Source: Voacanga thouarsii
Lineage: Eukaryota; Streptophyta; Magnoliopsida; Gentianales; Apocynaceae
Length of the DNA stretch: 64,000 nt
Direction of reading: 5' to 3'
Assembly: GCA_026120185.1 (NCBI GenBank)
Contig: JANUWF010001701.1
Span: 1,550,001 to 1,614,000, forward strand
Part shown: piece by piece, positions 1 to 11,527 of the stretch
Layout: each line of letters begins with the position of its first letter
How positions within the stretch are numbered: position 1 is the stretch's first letter
The notes under the pieces: generated by a model
Database searches by the model: none
What the model was told of the DNA's origin: nothing
The model's input: the letters and a program-made list of their open reading frames with translations, nothing else
Translations under genes and position numbers: made by a program

Positions 1-1857
1 TATTTTCAGCCAGCCTTAGGTCTGAACAACTCTTCATTCTTTGATTGAAACCTAGCTAATTCAGCCCTATACCATTGAAGAACAAGAAACCTTCCAAGAG
101 CAAACTCCATTAACTAATCTTATACCTCAAACAACTCCACCTTTTTCTCCATTTCCAAAAAAAATCTGAAGATCTTTTCTCTCATTCTTGATAACCGAAA
201 ATTCTTTCTACACTAGGCCATTCAGCCATCATAATTCCAGCCACACTCAAAATTCATTTTCTCTCAAACTCTCTCAACAACACCAAGAACACCAAGAATA
301 CCAAGAACACACACTTCACATCTTCAAGCTTAAACCAATCCTAAACACCTCCAATCACTCCCAAACACTCTAGATCATCCATATTCAATCTATATACTTC
401 ATTTCTGCACTTTATAACACCGAAACACACAAAGTTGAATTTCCAAACGGATCAAACCAACCTTTTTTTGTTGAAGATTCAAAGAACACCAAAAGGTAAA
501 TTAAGAACAATCTTCTTGTTCTTCTTCTTCTATTCAACTTCTAATATTCCTTTCTATTCTCATTCGTTCTTCTCTCACTCTCTCTTTCGCTCATGGCCGA
601 AATGGTGATGTTCAACCATGGGCTACTTTTGGACCACTAAAGGCCATCAAGCACTTGAGGATCTTCACTAATCAAGGATAATCCTTCATCAAACGGGCAT
701 CAATCAAGTATTTCTTCCTGAATCTCCCTTTTTAATTTTCAGAATCAAGACTCCTAGATGTTGATAGGTTGATTGAATAAGAGTAGGGGTTGAGTATGTG
801 TATGTGGGTAAAGGGGATGGTGTTAGGACATGAGAATGGGAATGAATGTTATGCCTTATGGATTTTGTTTTAGAATCTATATGTTCATCATGATTAAAGA
901 GATTTATGGATGTTTTGATGCATGTTAGATATTATGCCACCATTGGTGATTAGGCCTTTATGATATTATTTTTCAATAGAGCCATAGATAATGTTATGCC
1001 TAGCAGAAGATTATCTATATTGTAGTATATGTTAATTCAAGTCTATGTTCATGGATAGATTAATATGCCATTTATTATGTGAGAATATGTTCACAGATCT
1101 TTTCTAACAATAGAAAATTACGGTAAGAACTATTTGTATTAATTCTAGAATTATTTTTACTAACATTATTGTTATTAATTTAAGTAGAACTATTATACAA
1201 TTTAAGCTATAAATTTCAAAAAAACATTAGGTAGGTTTGAAATAGAGTATTATTTAAAAATATTATTATTTTATTAGTTAAATAAATAAAATCTTTTATT
1301 AAAAATAAATAATAAAATATTAAAATTAATTAATGTCAAATGACCTTGTAGACTATAGTAATAATATTAGTTAGCCTTACTAAAGCTTTTTCCATAGATA
1401 TTATTTATATTAAAATTTATTTATTATTTATTAATTAAAAATTAAGTATAATTCATTTATTATTAATTTTATTGGTGATTTATTATCTATTAATTATTAA
1501 TTAAAAATTAAGTATAATTCATTATTTATAATAATACTATTTAAATATTACTAATTACCAATATTATTTAGGATTTATTATTATTCATTCTTTAACACTA
1601 ATTTTATTTATTAGCAATATTACTCATTATTTATTATTTGAAACTATAACTTATTATTATTTATTTTATAACACCCATTTATTTTAACTTATCAAGCTAG
1701 TTTTAATTTATAAAATACTTTATCCACTAGTATTAAAGTTTAAGACATTATGGTCTTGGTTAGTTGTTGATGTGGCTAGTTGAATTAAGAATTATTTATT
1801 TAAGACAAATATAGTCTGGATATTGTCTTATACCTTGTGTTTACCCCAGGCGGGGTT
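1..1857. other. AT-rich stretch without a gene; possible LTR remnant
   Basis: No convincing coding region is present. The first 600 bases are pyrimidine-rich with short direct repeats of ACCAAGAAC near 280-315; a 61-codon open frame there is low-complexity (His/Gln-rich) and is not believed. From about 1100 to 1800 the DNA is very AT-rich. Because the right flank of the gag-only element (6258-7356) ends like a gypsy LTR (GGGGTGTTACA), this stretch may be the left part of the same LTR split by that insertion. That is inference; the left end is not in the window. Confidence 0.3.
1853..1857. repeat. Target-site duplication GGGTT, left copy
   Basis: The five bases GGGTT immediately precede the LTR terminus TGTCAC and recur exactly at 6258-6262 after the other terminus ...TTTTACA. 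A perfect 5-bp duplication fixes both element ends. Confidence 0.88.
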
Positions 1858-3280
1858 TGTCACACCCTACGCCCGCAAGACGTGGCACAGTCGTACCACC
1901 AGAGTCGTAACCCAATAATATGAAGCCTTACATTAAAACTTAAAACAACAAAACACATTTTTTTTTTCTAAAATGATAGCTAAATAATTTCATAATTAAA
2001 TCTTCCTTAAAGAAATTATATCAAAACCCATGAAACTAATTCTTACATTTGTCTCTTTGAGTGCTAAAGAAAACATAGGTAGAATTTAAAATAAATAAGA
2101 TAACATAAGTCACTAAACAAAATCTTAGAATTCGATTATGTGCTATACGTCCAACGTATTCTTAGTAGAAAGGGCTTTTCGCATCACTGATCATCATTAA
2201 AATCCGAAAGGAAGAAATATTAAAGGGGTGAGCCAACCACACACTCAGTAAGTAATAATGAATCACTTCTCCTGAATAAAATTTATTACAGACCTTTACA
2301 TAATATACGTACATATACACCATATTAACAATTACATTCACAAATAATAATAACAATAATAATAATATCAACTATTACCAACCATTTAGTTTTAAATTAT
2401 TCTTATAACATACTCAATAAATCTCAAATTATTTTCATGGGATATAAATTTTAAACATTTAAATAGATATATATATATACTAACTAGTTTCTTTTACTCC
2501 AAAAATCATACCTATTTAATTTAACAAAATTAATATAAGTATACTTAGCAAACTTCGTAAAAGCATTCAAAGATATCAAACATATCGAAACATTCATTCG
2601 CACCAAATTCATACAACCATTACCTTCTTCTAACTGAATTAACTTATTTAGTTAGGAAAATCCAAAAAGGCTTAACCCGGCCTTAGCGATCCAAAAAGAT
2701 TAAAACCTCGTCTTGCATCAATTCTAAAAAGACGAATTCAATCTTAACATTATTCCAAAAAGGTTTAGCCCACCTTTGAGGCATCATATTCAAATAAATA
2801 TAAACAGACCTATCATGTACCAAATTCATCAAATATATTCATACGGAACCATATGTCTTATATAATACAAACACCGAAATACACTCCATACATTAGCCAA
2901 TCATTAAAACTTATACTTTGGAAATACCATACTTTATTCGGGAATTTTTACCCAATACTAACGTTTTATTCTATTATTCCTACAAGAAAACCGAAGAAAT
3001 TCATTCCTACTTACCACTTAATATCGACGCTTGAAAACTGTAACAGCCTACGGTGTTCTTTCCTTCAGATCCTAGTTGAACTCTCTCCCTCTTTCTGTGT
3101 CTGTTAATGGCTATTGGAAAACAATGATGTTTTCCATAGGTTTTCCTATTTAATAAATCATAGGGTTTTCCCAACTCTTAAATAATTTTAATTAAGTCCC
3201 TACTTACTTAAAATATTAACCAAATAGAATTCTAATTCTTATTGTATTAGGATTTAACCCTTAACAAGTGTGGTTTTACA
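1858..3280 (-). repeat. 3' LTR of gag-only element
   Basis: 1423-bp direct repeat of 4815-6257, closely similar along its whole length, with TG...CA ends. Open frames inside it (for example near 2162-2371 minus) recur in the partner LTR only because the DNA is repeated, and are not taken as genes. Confidence 0.88.
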
Positions 3281-3293
3281 TTCTACCCCTCTT
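3281..3293 (-). other. Polypurine tract of gag-only element
   Basis: Read on the minus strand this is GTAAGAGGGGTAGAA ending exactly at the 3' LTR start (TGTAAAACC). Position and purine content fit the plus-strand primer of LTR elements. Confidence 0.7.
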
Positions 3294-3514
3294 ACAAAAA
3301 GTTTCGGCCTTGAAACATAACATTTAACCTTACCTATCAATCATTCGTATCAGCAAACAAAAACACACATATATAACTTAAAATCTAAAACGTAATGCAT
3401 CACACATTTTTGTGATTCCTCTTCGGCTTCTTTTTTATGTAAAGCAAAGACACATGCATTTGTCTTCTTTTGAGTGTCAACTTCTCTTTCTTCAGTTGGC
3501 TTTGGCTAAATTTA

Positions 3515-4613
3515 CTACCTGTTTTCCGGACAATCGCACACTTTGTGACCGGACTTCCCACAACTGAAACATACACCTATTTTCCATCGGCATTCTCTAT
3601 CATAGTAATGTTTGCAATTGTCACATAATTTACGTTGCATCCCCATAGTGGTACTAGTGTTGAAGTTCATTGGTGCTTGTCTCTTTCCTCGTTGTCCTTC
3701 CTTCCGAAGAGCCATAAGTCGAGTTTGCGAAAAGTAATCCATATTTTGTCTTTAAACATCTCACTCCGCATCTCCTCTTCTAATTTCCATCTTGATATTA
3801 AGGCTTCATTAGTAAACATCCTCATAGTTAGTAGATTGCACTGCAGACATCCTAACTCGAATTCATGCTTGTAACCCATTCACAAATCGTAATGTCTTGA
3901 GACTAGAAACTACCATTACGGAAGGCACATACTGTACTAAAGAGTTAAATCGACTTGTGTACTCGATTACCGTCATACCATCTTTTTGCACCAAGTCGAA
4001 AAATTGATTTTGTCTCTCCAATCGTAAAGTGTCAAGAAAGTAATGATTCAAAAATGCCTTCCTAAATACGTCCACGAAATTTGTTGTCCATCCCTTGACT
4101 AGGCAGTCTGTGCTGCTCTCTACCATTTTTGTGCATTTCCCACGAGAAAAGGAAGAATAACCTTTAACTTTGCTTCATTCAGTACTTCTAGAATCTCGAA
4201 GTTTCGCTCTATTTCTTTTAACCATTTTTCGGCCTTCTCTGGATCAGCGCCTCCATAAAACATTGGCATGTTGGCTTTCTTTAAATGCTCGTAATGGGAT
4301 CTCGTTCCAATTGAATTCCTTTGGAGCTGCTCTTCTTGGGCTTGAAACATATGTTGCTGCTCTTGCTAAATTTGTTGTTGTCCTTGCATCACTTGAGAAA
4401 TCACCATTAATGTCGTAGCAATGTCCGAATTCCTTGCAGGAGAAGCCATCCCTTGAGGTGGAGATGCGTTTGACGGTCCGCTTTCATTCGTCTTCTTGCC
4501 GGTGCTCTTCATCCCCATGTAGCTAGAGGTACATTCAAATCATTTGTCCTGTGAGAATCTCTATCGGATGTCTCCTCATATCTTCTACTAGCTTCTTCCC
4601 TTCTTCCCGCCAT
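3515..4613 (-). pseudogene. Decayed gag with CCHC zinc knuckle
   Basis: Minus-strand gag spread over several frames. A Met codon at 4611-4613 opens an Arg/Glu-rich N-terminus that stops within about 35 codons. The matrix/capsid-like part lies in two further frames (4350-4120, with the motif MFYGGADPEKAEKWLKEIER, then 4126-3863). A C-terminal piece (3742-3515) carries an intact knuckle CFSCGKSGHKVCDC (Cys-x2-Cys-x4-His-x4-Cys). The family is a Ty3/gypsy Gag of the chromovirus-like kind, which packages element RNA. Frameshifts and stops rule out a working protein now. No pol follows: the coding matter ends about 230 bases before the purine tract. Confidence 0.82.
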
Positions 4614-4790
4614 TGATCACCTACGTGACAAAATTATTCCCTTTTAACTCAGGCCCAAATAAAAACCTAATTCATACTTATATTTCAAAACTCATAAATT
4701 AATATCATAACTTATTATATCAATACTCATAATCCAACTAATATAAGACCGATACATATCTAACTATTCCTATATCCCAGTATGATAAAA

Positions 4791-4809
4791 ACCTATTTCT
4801 CTAATACCA
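4791..4809 (-). other. Primer binding site, tRNA-iMet type
   Basis: The minus strand reads TGGTATTAGAGAAATAGGT, five bases inside the 5' LTR. The common plant site complementary to initiator Met tRNA begins TGGTATCAGAG, so the core matches with one change and the 3' part has drifted. Confidence 0.7.
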
Positions 4810-4814
4810 TTAAA

Positions 4815-5402
4815 TGTCACGCCCAGCAACCGCAGGATGTGGCACGGCGGTACCACCAGAGTCGTAACCCAGTAATATGAAGCCTTACATTAAAACTTAA
4901 AACAACAAAACATATTTTCTTTCAAAATGATAACTAAATAATTTCATAATTAAATCTTCCTCAAAGAAATTATATCAAAACCCATGAAACTAATTCTTAC
5001 ATTTATCTCTTTGAGTGCTAAAGAAAACATAGGTAAAATTTAAAATAAATAAAATAACATAAGCCACTGAACAAAATCTTAAAATTTTACTCTGTGCTAT
5101 ACGTCTAACGCATTCTTAGTATAAAGGGCTTTCGCACCACTGATCATCATTAAAATTTGAAAGGAGGAAATATTAAAGGGGTGAGCTAACCACATACTCA
5201 GTAAGTAGTAATGAATCACTTCTCCCGAATAAAATTTATTACAGGCCTTTACATAATATACGTACATATACACCATATTAACAATTACATTCACAAATAA
5301 TAATAACATCAACTATTACCAACCATTTAGTTTTAAATTATTCTTATAACATACTCAATAAATCTCAAATTATTTTCATGGGATATAAATTTTAAACATT
5401 TA

Positions 5403-5436
<34 letters not shown>

Positions 5437-6257
5437 CTAACTAGTTTCTTTTACTCCAAAAATCATACCCATTTAATTTAACAAAATTAATATGAGTATA
5501 CGTAGCATGCAAAGATATTAAACATATCAAAATATTCGTTCACACCAAATTCATACAACCATTACCTTCTTCTAACTGAATTAACTTATTCAGTTAGGAA
5601 AATTCAAAAAGGCTTAACCCGGCCTTAGCGGTCTAAAAAGATTAAAACCTCGTCTTGCATCAATTCCAAAAGTCGAATTCAATCTTAACATTATTCCAAA
5701 AAGGTTTAGCCTACCTTTGAGGCATCATATTCAAATAAATATAAACAGATCTATCATGTACCAAATTCATTAAATATATTCATACGAAACCATGTATCTT
5801 ATATAATACAAACACCGAAATACACTCCATACATTAGCCAATTATTAAAACTTATACTTTGGAAATACCATACTTTATTTAGGAATTTTTAACCAAAAAT
5901 AACGTTTTATTCTATTATTCATACAAGAAAACCGAAGAAATTCATTCCTACTTACCACATAATATCGATGTTTGAAAACTGTAACAGCCTACAGTGTTCT
6001 TTCCTTTAGATCCTAGTTGAACTCTCTCCCTCTTTCTGTGTCTGTTGACGGCTATTGGAAAACAATGATGTTTTCCATAGGTTTTCCTATTTAATAAATC
6101 ATAGGGTTTCCCCAACTCTTAAATAATTTTAATTAAGTCCCTACTTAAAATATTAAATAAATAGAATTCTAATTCTTATTGTATTAGGATTTAACCCTTA
6201 ACAAATTCTAAAATATCTCCATAAATAAAAGACTTCCAAAAGAGTGTGGGTTTTACA
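4815..6257 (-). repeat. 5' LTR of gag-only element
   Basis: 1443-bp partner of 1858-3280. Relative to that copy it carries a (TA)n run near 5405-5433 and about 40 extra bases between CTTAACA (6197-6203) and AGTGTGG (about 6243) next to its outer end. Both copies share the terminal GTGTGG...TTTTACA. Confidence 0.88.
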
Positions 6258-6262
6258 GGGTT
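6258..6262. repeat. Target-site duplication GGGTT, right copy
   Basis: Matches 1853-1857. Finding it here shows that the right LTR extends beyond the CTTAACA at 6203 to TTTTACA at 6257, because no duplication fits the shorter end. Confidence 0.85.
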
Positions 6263-7356
6263 AGGCTGACCTTGAAAGACTTTTGAACTCGAGAAGAGCA
6301 AAAGATTAGGTAAGTTCTTGCATGAAACCATTTGAAAACCAAAGTTATTGTAGCAAGTCAAACTCAATGTATATGTGTGTTTGTACTGTAAAGGCAATTA
6401 TGGACGATTTTCCTTTTTGTTTCATTCAAGCAAACCATTTAAAGTTAAATAAACAATTTCACACCAAACGCTAATTTTTCCTAAAAACCTAACTTTGGCA
6501 AAAATTTTGGAAACTATAATTGCTATTTCCAAGTGAATCATTGTATGATCTTTTTCCTCCCAAGTGGAACAAAGTACTCAATAAGGGTAGATTGCTAGAA
6601 CTAGTCTTTGAAGGGTTAAGGTAAGTCTCTCAGTAGGTAGCCACCTCTGAGGGGTGAGTCTTTCCCGGATAGGATGCCAGTCCTGTAGGTCATATCGGTC
6701 CGAGCTAGTAAGTTTAGTCAAGTGGATTGTGTATTTTCAAAGTGGACAACTGATAAGTTTGGGTGTAGAGATGGAGGAGTATCTCACCCGGTAGGCCGTA
6801 CACCAACCTTGTACCAGTATGTACAAAGTGTGGCATTCTGATCATTATATTATCATGGTGCACAAAGTGTGGTGCCATGGCTACCTCTTTTGAGTGGTTG
6901 TATTTATTGTGCACATATATATTTTGGAAGCAAAACACCACTCTTCATTTGTGAAATTTAATTGAAGCTTGCCAGCACGTTCTTTTATGAAACTTTCCCA
7001 ACTTGCATACATGAACTATTTCACCTGAAACACTCAAAGCACACACGGGCTTACTAAGATTTACGTCTCACCACCTTTTATACCATGTTTTCTGGTCGAT
7101 CCTACTGTGAAGGTTATTAGCTAGAGAATTGCCTATGTTTTGAAGACTCATTGTTATTTTTTCTATGTATTTATTTTGAGAGATAGTAGCAGACATTTAT
7201 TTTTAAGCTTGTTCATGTATTGCTTGGGTTGTAATAAGTTTAATTTTGAATTATTTCTTGCATTTATTTTGTGTGTCCTAGTTATAAAGACCCCTTGTTC
7301 TGTGAACGGGACGACATCCCCAACCCTAATGGGGGCATAGGTAGTGGGGTGTTACA
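6263..7356 (-). repeat. Probable gypsy LTR end (outer terminus at 7356)
   Basis: About 1.1 kb without coding matter. Its right end GGGGTGTTACA reads TGTAACACCCC on the minus strand, the usual start of many plant Tekay/Del-type gypsy LTRs, and it stops abruptly where Athila copy A coding sequence begins. With 1-1857 it may form one LTR split by the gag-only element. No partner LTR or target duplication is in view, so family and extent are inferred. Confidence 0.4.
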
Positions 7357-7984
7357 GATACACAAAAGGAATCAGCAGGCATTATGTTGAGAAGTGGAAA
7401 AGAATTGACAGACATAACAGAGGAGACCTGGCACCAACTTTCACCTAGGCGAGAAATAGGAGAAAATAAAGATGAACTTGCGCCAGTCTATGATGTTGAC
7501 TAGACGTCACTCAGCTCAACTCTGTACATAGGAAAAATCTCAAATTTTTAACCCACCAATCGCTTACCCTGCTAAGACACACAAGGGTAGAATGGATGAG
7601 CAATTTTTTAAATTCTTGAAAATCTTCACACAATTACACATCAATATCCCATTCAGTGAAGCTTTGATACATATGCCTAAATACACAAGATCTCTCAAAA
7701 GTATGCTTGTAAACAAATAAATACTGGAAGAACTATCCACTGTAGTGTTAAATGAAAAATGTTCCACTATTCTACAAGACCAAAGAAGATTGCCTCAAAA
7801 AGAAAACATTCTAGGGAGCTTCTCTATTCCTTGCCTTATTGGTGGTCTTATATTTGGCAATGCATTAGCTAACTTAGGTGCTAGTATGAATTTTTTGCCA
7901 AACTTTCAAGAAGCTTGGCCTAGGTGAACCTCAATCCACTAGGGTGAGCATCTAATTAGCTAATAGATCCATTGAATATCCTAC
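7357..7984 (+). pseudogene. Athila gag end and protease remnant (copy A)
   Basis: Begins with a remnant of the gag-protease linker (an LRSGKEL-like segment) and runs into the region encoding HINIPFSEALIHMPKY and the protease-like ANLGASMNFLP, which in Athila proteins corresponds to DLGASINLMP. The usual Asp before Leu-Gly-Ala-Ser is Asn here, so the catalytic residue appears lost. Stops interrupt every frame. The following LGEP and ANRSIEYP segments lie in a shifted frame, and homology then breaks into LTR-like DNA near 7985. Confidence 0.72.
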
Positions 7985-8932
7985 ACAAAAGAAATGTGTG
8001 ATTTGAAGAATCCAAGGTAGCTACTCAATCACCACTCAAATGAGCATTGTTCAAATGAGGTTTTCAAGAGAAGAAGAAGAGCTTGTCTATGAGTTTTATC
8101 TTTTATTCTTTGTTTACTTTTCTTTAACAATGATGTGATTAATGTTTTAAATGTAATTTGACATAATTTTAGAGATTATGATTTTGAGTTAATTAGAATT
8201 TTTTATCAATCTATTGTTATCTTTGGTATTTGATTACTTGTTATCATTGGTTATTGATGAAGGTTCTCATAATTGCCTTGGGAAACGATGTTAGGAGTTC
8301 ATTACATTGATTTCCTATTTGTCAAATATTAATGGACTTGAGAAACGAAGTTAAAATTAAATGACTAAAGTGATCAAAGATTAATTAATTTCACCTCGAG
8401 CAAAGGGTCATTAGCTAATTTCATGTTTATGAGGTATGAGTTTAATGTATCTTTTGGTTACTTTAGTTTGATTGGGAAATTTACTAAATTTATCAAATGA
8501 TAGTGATTTCATAGATTGGGAAAGAAGTGGAATCTACATCAGTAAGTTCATGACTTGGGAAAGGATTGAATTTTACTTAAGTTCTTTCATGATGCCAAGA
8601 CAACAATTGATTATGTTGAATGCTAATTGATTCAATATTGTGTTTTCAAGATAATTTTCTAGTTACATAAATTGCATCTTTGAATTATATCTATTTTTAT
8701 CTTTAATTATTTTTCTTTTTAGTCTTTTATTATTTTATAGGCTAAACAACAAAGATTTGGGTAAAGTAAGGTGGGAGTCTAAGTTTTCATGGATTCAATA
8801 CTTGCTATGCCCTATGCTATATGATGGGTATACTTGCCTGTATGTGTGGTTTTAGTGGTTGGCATTTTAATTGAAGCTTGATTGATTGTGTAATTTGTTG
8901 GTAATATTTTCTACACTAAAAAACGCGCACCA
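7985..8932 (+). repeat. 5'-truncated Athila-type LTR inside copy A
   Basis: Matches the later part of the other Athila LTRs here: GCTTGTCTATGAG, the TTTGATTACTTGTTATCATT segment, repeated ACTTGGGAAA-type phrases, and an end in ACGCGCACCA directly before a primer site. The first several hundred bases of the LTR are missing. It interrupts the protease coding region, so this LTR belongs to an extra block, not to copy A's own terminus. Confidence 0.68.
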
Positions 8933-8934
8933 AA

Positions 8935-8958
8935 CTTTTGGTGCTGCTACCGGGGATA
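8935..8958 (+). other. Primer binding site, tRNA-Asp type (degenerate)
   Basis: CTTTTGGTGCTGCTACCGGGG follows the LTR end. It matches the Athila primer site TTTGGCGCCGTTGCCGGGG with three or four changes; that site is complementary to the 3' end of tRNA-Asp. Confidence 0.65.
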
Positions 8959-9669
8959 GGCACTATTGGAAACATTCAAATCTTATTGATTTAGCCTTTG
9001 CTGTATTTGTAAATACCACTAATTTTTATGTTTAGGCAGTTTGTGATTATTTATAATTGATGTATTTTTTTTTCTTTATTTATCTGTTATTTTTGTTTAT
9101 TTTCAATTTGATCTTTATTTTTCTTTAAGTGTGAGATTAACATCATCATTGACAATTATTCATAGGCATAATGTCAAAGGAGTTATAATAATGATACGTT
9201 AGCAAGGTTATAAGCTCAAATTAACGCTTTGAGTGAGACATCACATGAAGTTTCAATCAAATTCTTTGTTGCCGACATAAACATGTCTATTAGGTAGCAT
9301 GAAGAAGCATCCTAATGAATGAACTCTACAAGAATACAACTAGCCAAATTGGTTGAAAATGTCATAAAGGTCCATACACTTGCACAAGAGGACCCCTAAG
9401 AAGAGGAGAGAGGATATGACGAACAATTATCCAATGTGCTGGGAAAAAGTTTTGATTCTAATCTACGCTGTAATATTTTTAATTTTTCCTTGTCACATGA
9501 GTTTATAGGTACCTCTTAACTCACGAAGCCTAATGATGCCATTGATGATGTGTTAAATTTACCATGCCTCAAGGAGTTAGATCTTTCACTGTTACATTAT
9601 AAGAAGTCCTTGGAGGATAGTGGTAATTTCTTTCCTTCACCCCAATTTTAGGGAGATAATTTAGTATTT
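8959..9669 (+). pseudogene. Leader and first part of unidentified reading frame (copy A)
   Basis: After a T-rich leader, a frame with several stops starts around 9170 and parallels 20400-20852 of copy B. It contains a Gln/Asn-rich, gag-linker-like segment (HEEAS, ...IQLAKLVENV) and then an acidic stretch (EDP.EEERGY). The middle part ends in a region reading LPCLKELDLSLLHYKKS. It may be the tail of an Athila gag; the family is not recognised with confidence. Confidence 0.45.
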
Positions 9670-10110
9670 GTAGAAGCATTGAAAAGTAATGATTTATTTT
9701 TCCCATCTTTAAGAACTCAATTGCTAAGTTTTAAGGGAATGTTTCATTGTGACAAATCTTTTGAAGAGTTAAAAGGTGATTTCGAGCTTGATACATTCCT
9801 TAGAGACCATGTGCACTTATTTGTTGACAAAAATATTTATATGTCTAAAGAAATGTTAGAGAATGAGGTTTATGTGTTTTGCTTTGTTGAGAAAAAATGT
9901 TTTCGTAAGCATTGCCTTTTTTAAAAACCTCTATTCTTTCTACATTCATCTTGCCTATTTTCTACTTTGAGCTTAAACTTCTTTGACAAAGGTTTGATGA
10001 GAAAGCATAATGAGTAGAAAGAGTTTGTATCTTTATTTTGTGTTTGGTGTTGTCAGGTGTTATTTCCCATGAATAAGGAAATATTTTCCATCTTAAGTGT
10101 GGGGGAGTGA
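9670..10110 (+). pseudogene. Unidentified conserved reading frame, copy A
   Basis: Encodes, from 9679, 81 open codons closely related to 22471-22720 of copy B, sharing CDKSFE, DHVHL, DKNI and MLENEVYVFC. Past the stop at 9922 similarity goes on through a segment shared with copy B (LFFLHSSCLFSTL and NEWKEFV) to about 10090. It is Cys/Phe/Lys-rich, with no catalytic motif, signal peptide or zinc knuckle that I recognise. Similarity between two diverged copies may reflect past selection or merely recent common origin. Function unknown. Confidence 0.5.
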
Positions 10111-11527
10111 GTCGCATCTATATTTTCTTTCTTAATATTTTTAGTTTGCATTCTTTTATTTAGGTGTGCTTTATTTTGCCTTTATTTTCTTTAGGCTTTT
10201 ATTTCAGTTTTCTTTTTTAAGTTTGAATAAAGTCATCTTAGACAAGCTCTTCTCTCTATTCCGTGTGTTAATATTCAATGGAACATTATTCCTCTTGAGG
10301 AGTATTGCTTAACTCTATCCTTCCGTTATCATTTTTTTGTTTCTTTGGAGATGTTTTCTTGTGTTAACTTTTGGTTAATAAGGAGATTATCCAGTTTAAG
10401 TGTGGGTGAGTGGTTTAGTAATATTCTTTGTCCAAGTTTTTATCAATAATCTTAGTGTTTTTTTGGTATGATCTTCGTGTTTTCTTGGAATCAAACAATT
10501 TTCTTGAAAAATCTCAACATTTTGAAAATTTAAAAGTTCAAAGATTGTGGAGCTACATTGAGCTTATTTGTCTATACTAAAGTTATGATTTTTCTTTTAA
10601 TTTTGGATATGGATTTTTCATTCATTATGGTTTGATTTTTATTTAAAAGGTAAACTTGTATATTAAGCTGAATTTTACTAAATCTTGAGAATTTAAGTTA
10701 ACCTTGGTTATATTAGATATTTGAGTGTTATTTTATTCTTTAAATTTGAATGTAGATGATATAATGAAATATGAGAAGAGTTGTTGACTAATTCTTGTAT
10801 TATAGATTTAAAATTAACTTGATTGAGTTGTGAATAAGGAATGTGAGGGAAAAAATTTTAAGTAAGAAAGAAAGAATGTGAGTTTTAAACAAAATGCTTT
10901 CATCTATTAAAAAAAAAATAGAGACCTTTTGCTAAAAAATGGGCGAATACGGTAAGTGGAAGAGAAGAAACAAAAAAGCATTACACTTTCTTGGGGCCAT
11001 CCCAAAGGCAAGAAAGAGAGGGGAGAAAAAAGAAAGAAAAAGAAAATTGCTGAAAAAAATTATAATGATTATAAGGGGGCTAATACGGTGTGTGAAAAGA
11101 AATCCATTTACTTGAGGCTATCAATTCCCAAAGTCTTAAAAGAAAAAAAAAAGAGTGGAGTGTTTTCCTCATTTCATTAACTTGAGTTGTGCAAATTTGA
11201 GTTTATAATGCTTAAATTGGTTAAATGGCTTAACTTGTATGATTATGTTAGCTATGTTTTGCTTGAGGAGTAGGATGATTTTCTTCTACTAGATATAAGC
11301 TTGTATAACTTAACTTTGATAGCCTTGGGATTGTTTAATTTAATACAAGAGTTTATAAGGTTTTAAAATGGTTGATTGAATGGCAAGTTTATATTTAAGG
11401 TTAGAAGAAAGTTATGTCTTCATTATGGATGAATTGTCCAAGGGAATATTTGCTCAATTTGTTTTATCTTATTCTAAATGCATAGTGTTTTAAATCTTAT
11501 TTGTTTGAGGACAAGCAAAAGTTCAAG
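10111..11527 (+). other. 3' noncoding part of the internal block (copy A)
   Basis: AT-rich and without a believable gene. It holds two purine-rich phrases, TTAAGTGTGGGGGAGTGA (about 10093-10110) and GTTTAAGTGTGGGTGAGTGG (about 10394-10413), and ends in TTGAGGACAAGCAAAAGTTC (about 11505-11524), the sequence that elsewhere lies just before a 3' LTR. Here it runs straight into protease coding sequence instead of an LTR. The 74-codon frame at 10956-11180 is Lys-rich low complexity. Confidence 0.6.

Larger units (their letters stand above)
1858..6257 (-). mobile_element. Gag-only LTR retrotransposon (TR-GAG type, Ty3/gypsy-like)
   Basis: Two direct repeats of about 1.43 kb (1858-3280 and 4815-6257) flank an internal region of only 1.53 kb. 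The repeats start TGTCAC and end TTTTACA on the plus strand and the whole is flanked by a perfect 5-bp duplication GGGTT (1853-1857, 6258-6262). Gag lies on the minus strand, so the 5' LTR is the right-hand one. A primer binding site similar to the tRNA-iMet type (TGGTATTAGAG) abuts the 5' LTR and a purine tract (AAGAGGGG) abuts the 3' LTR. No protease, reverse transcriptase, RNase H or integrase is found, so it must have depended on a partner element. Such gag-only elements are known in plants as TR-GAGs. Confidence 0.9.

Noticed and set aside
188..373. 61-codon His/Gln-rich open frame
   Set aside because: Product of a short ACCAAGAAC-type direct repeat; no start context, family match or neighbouring gene.
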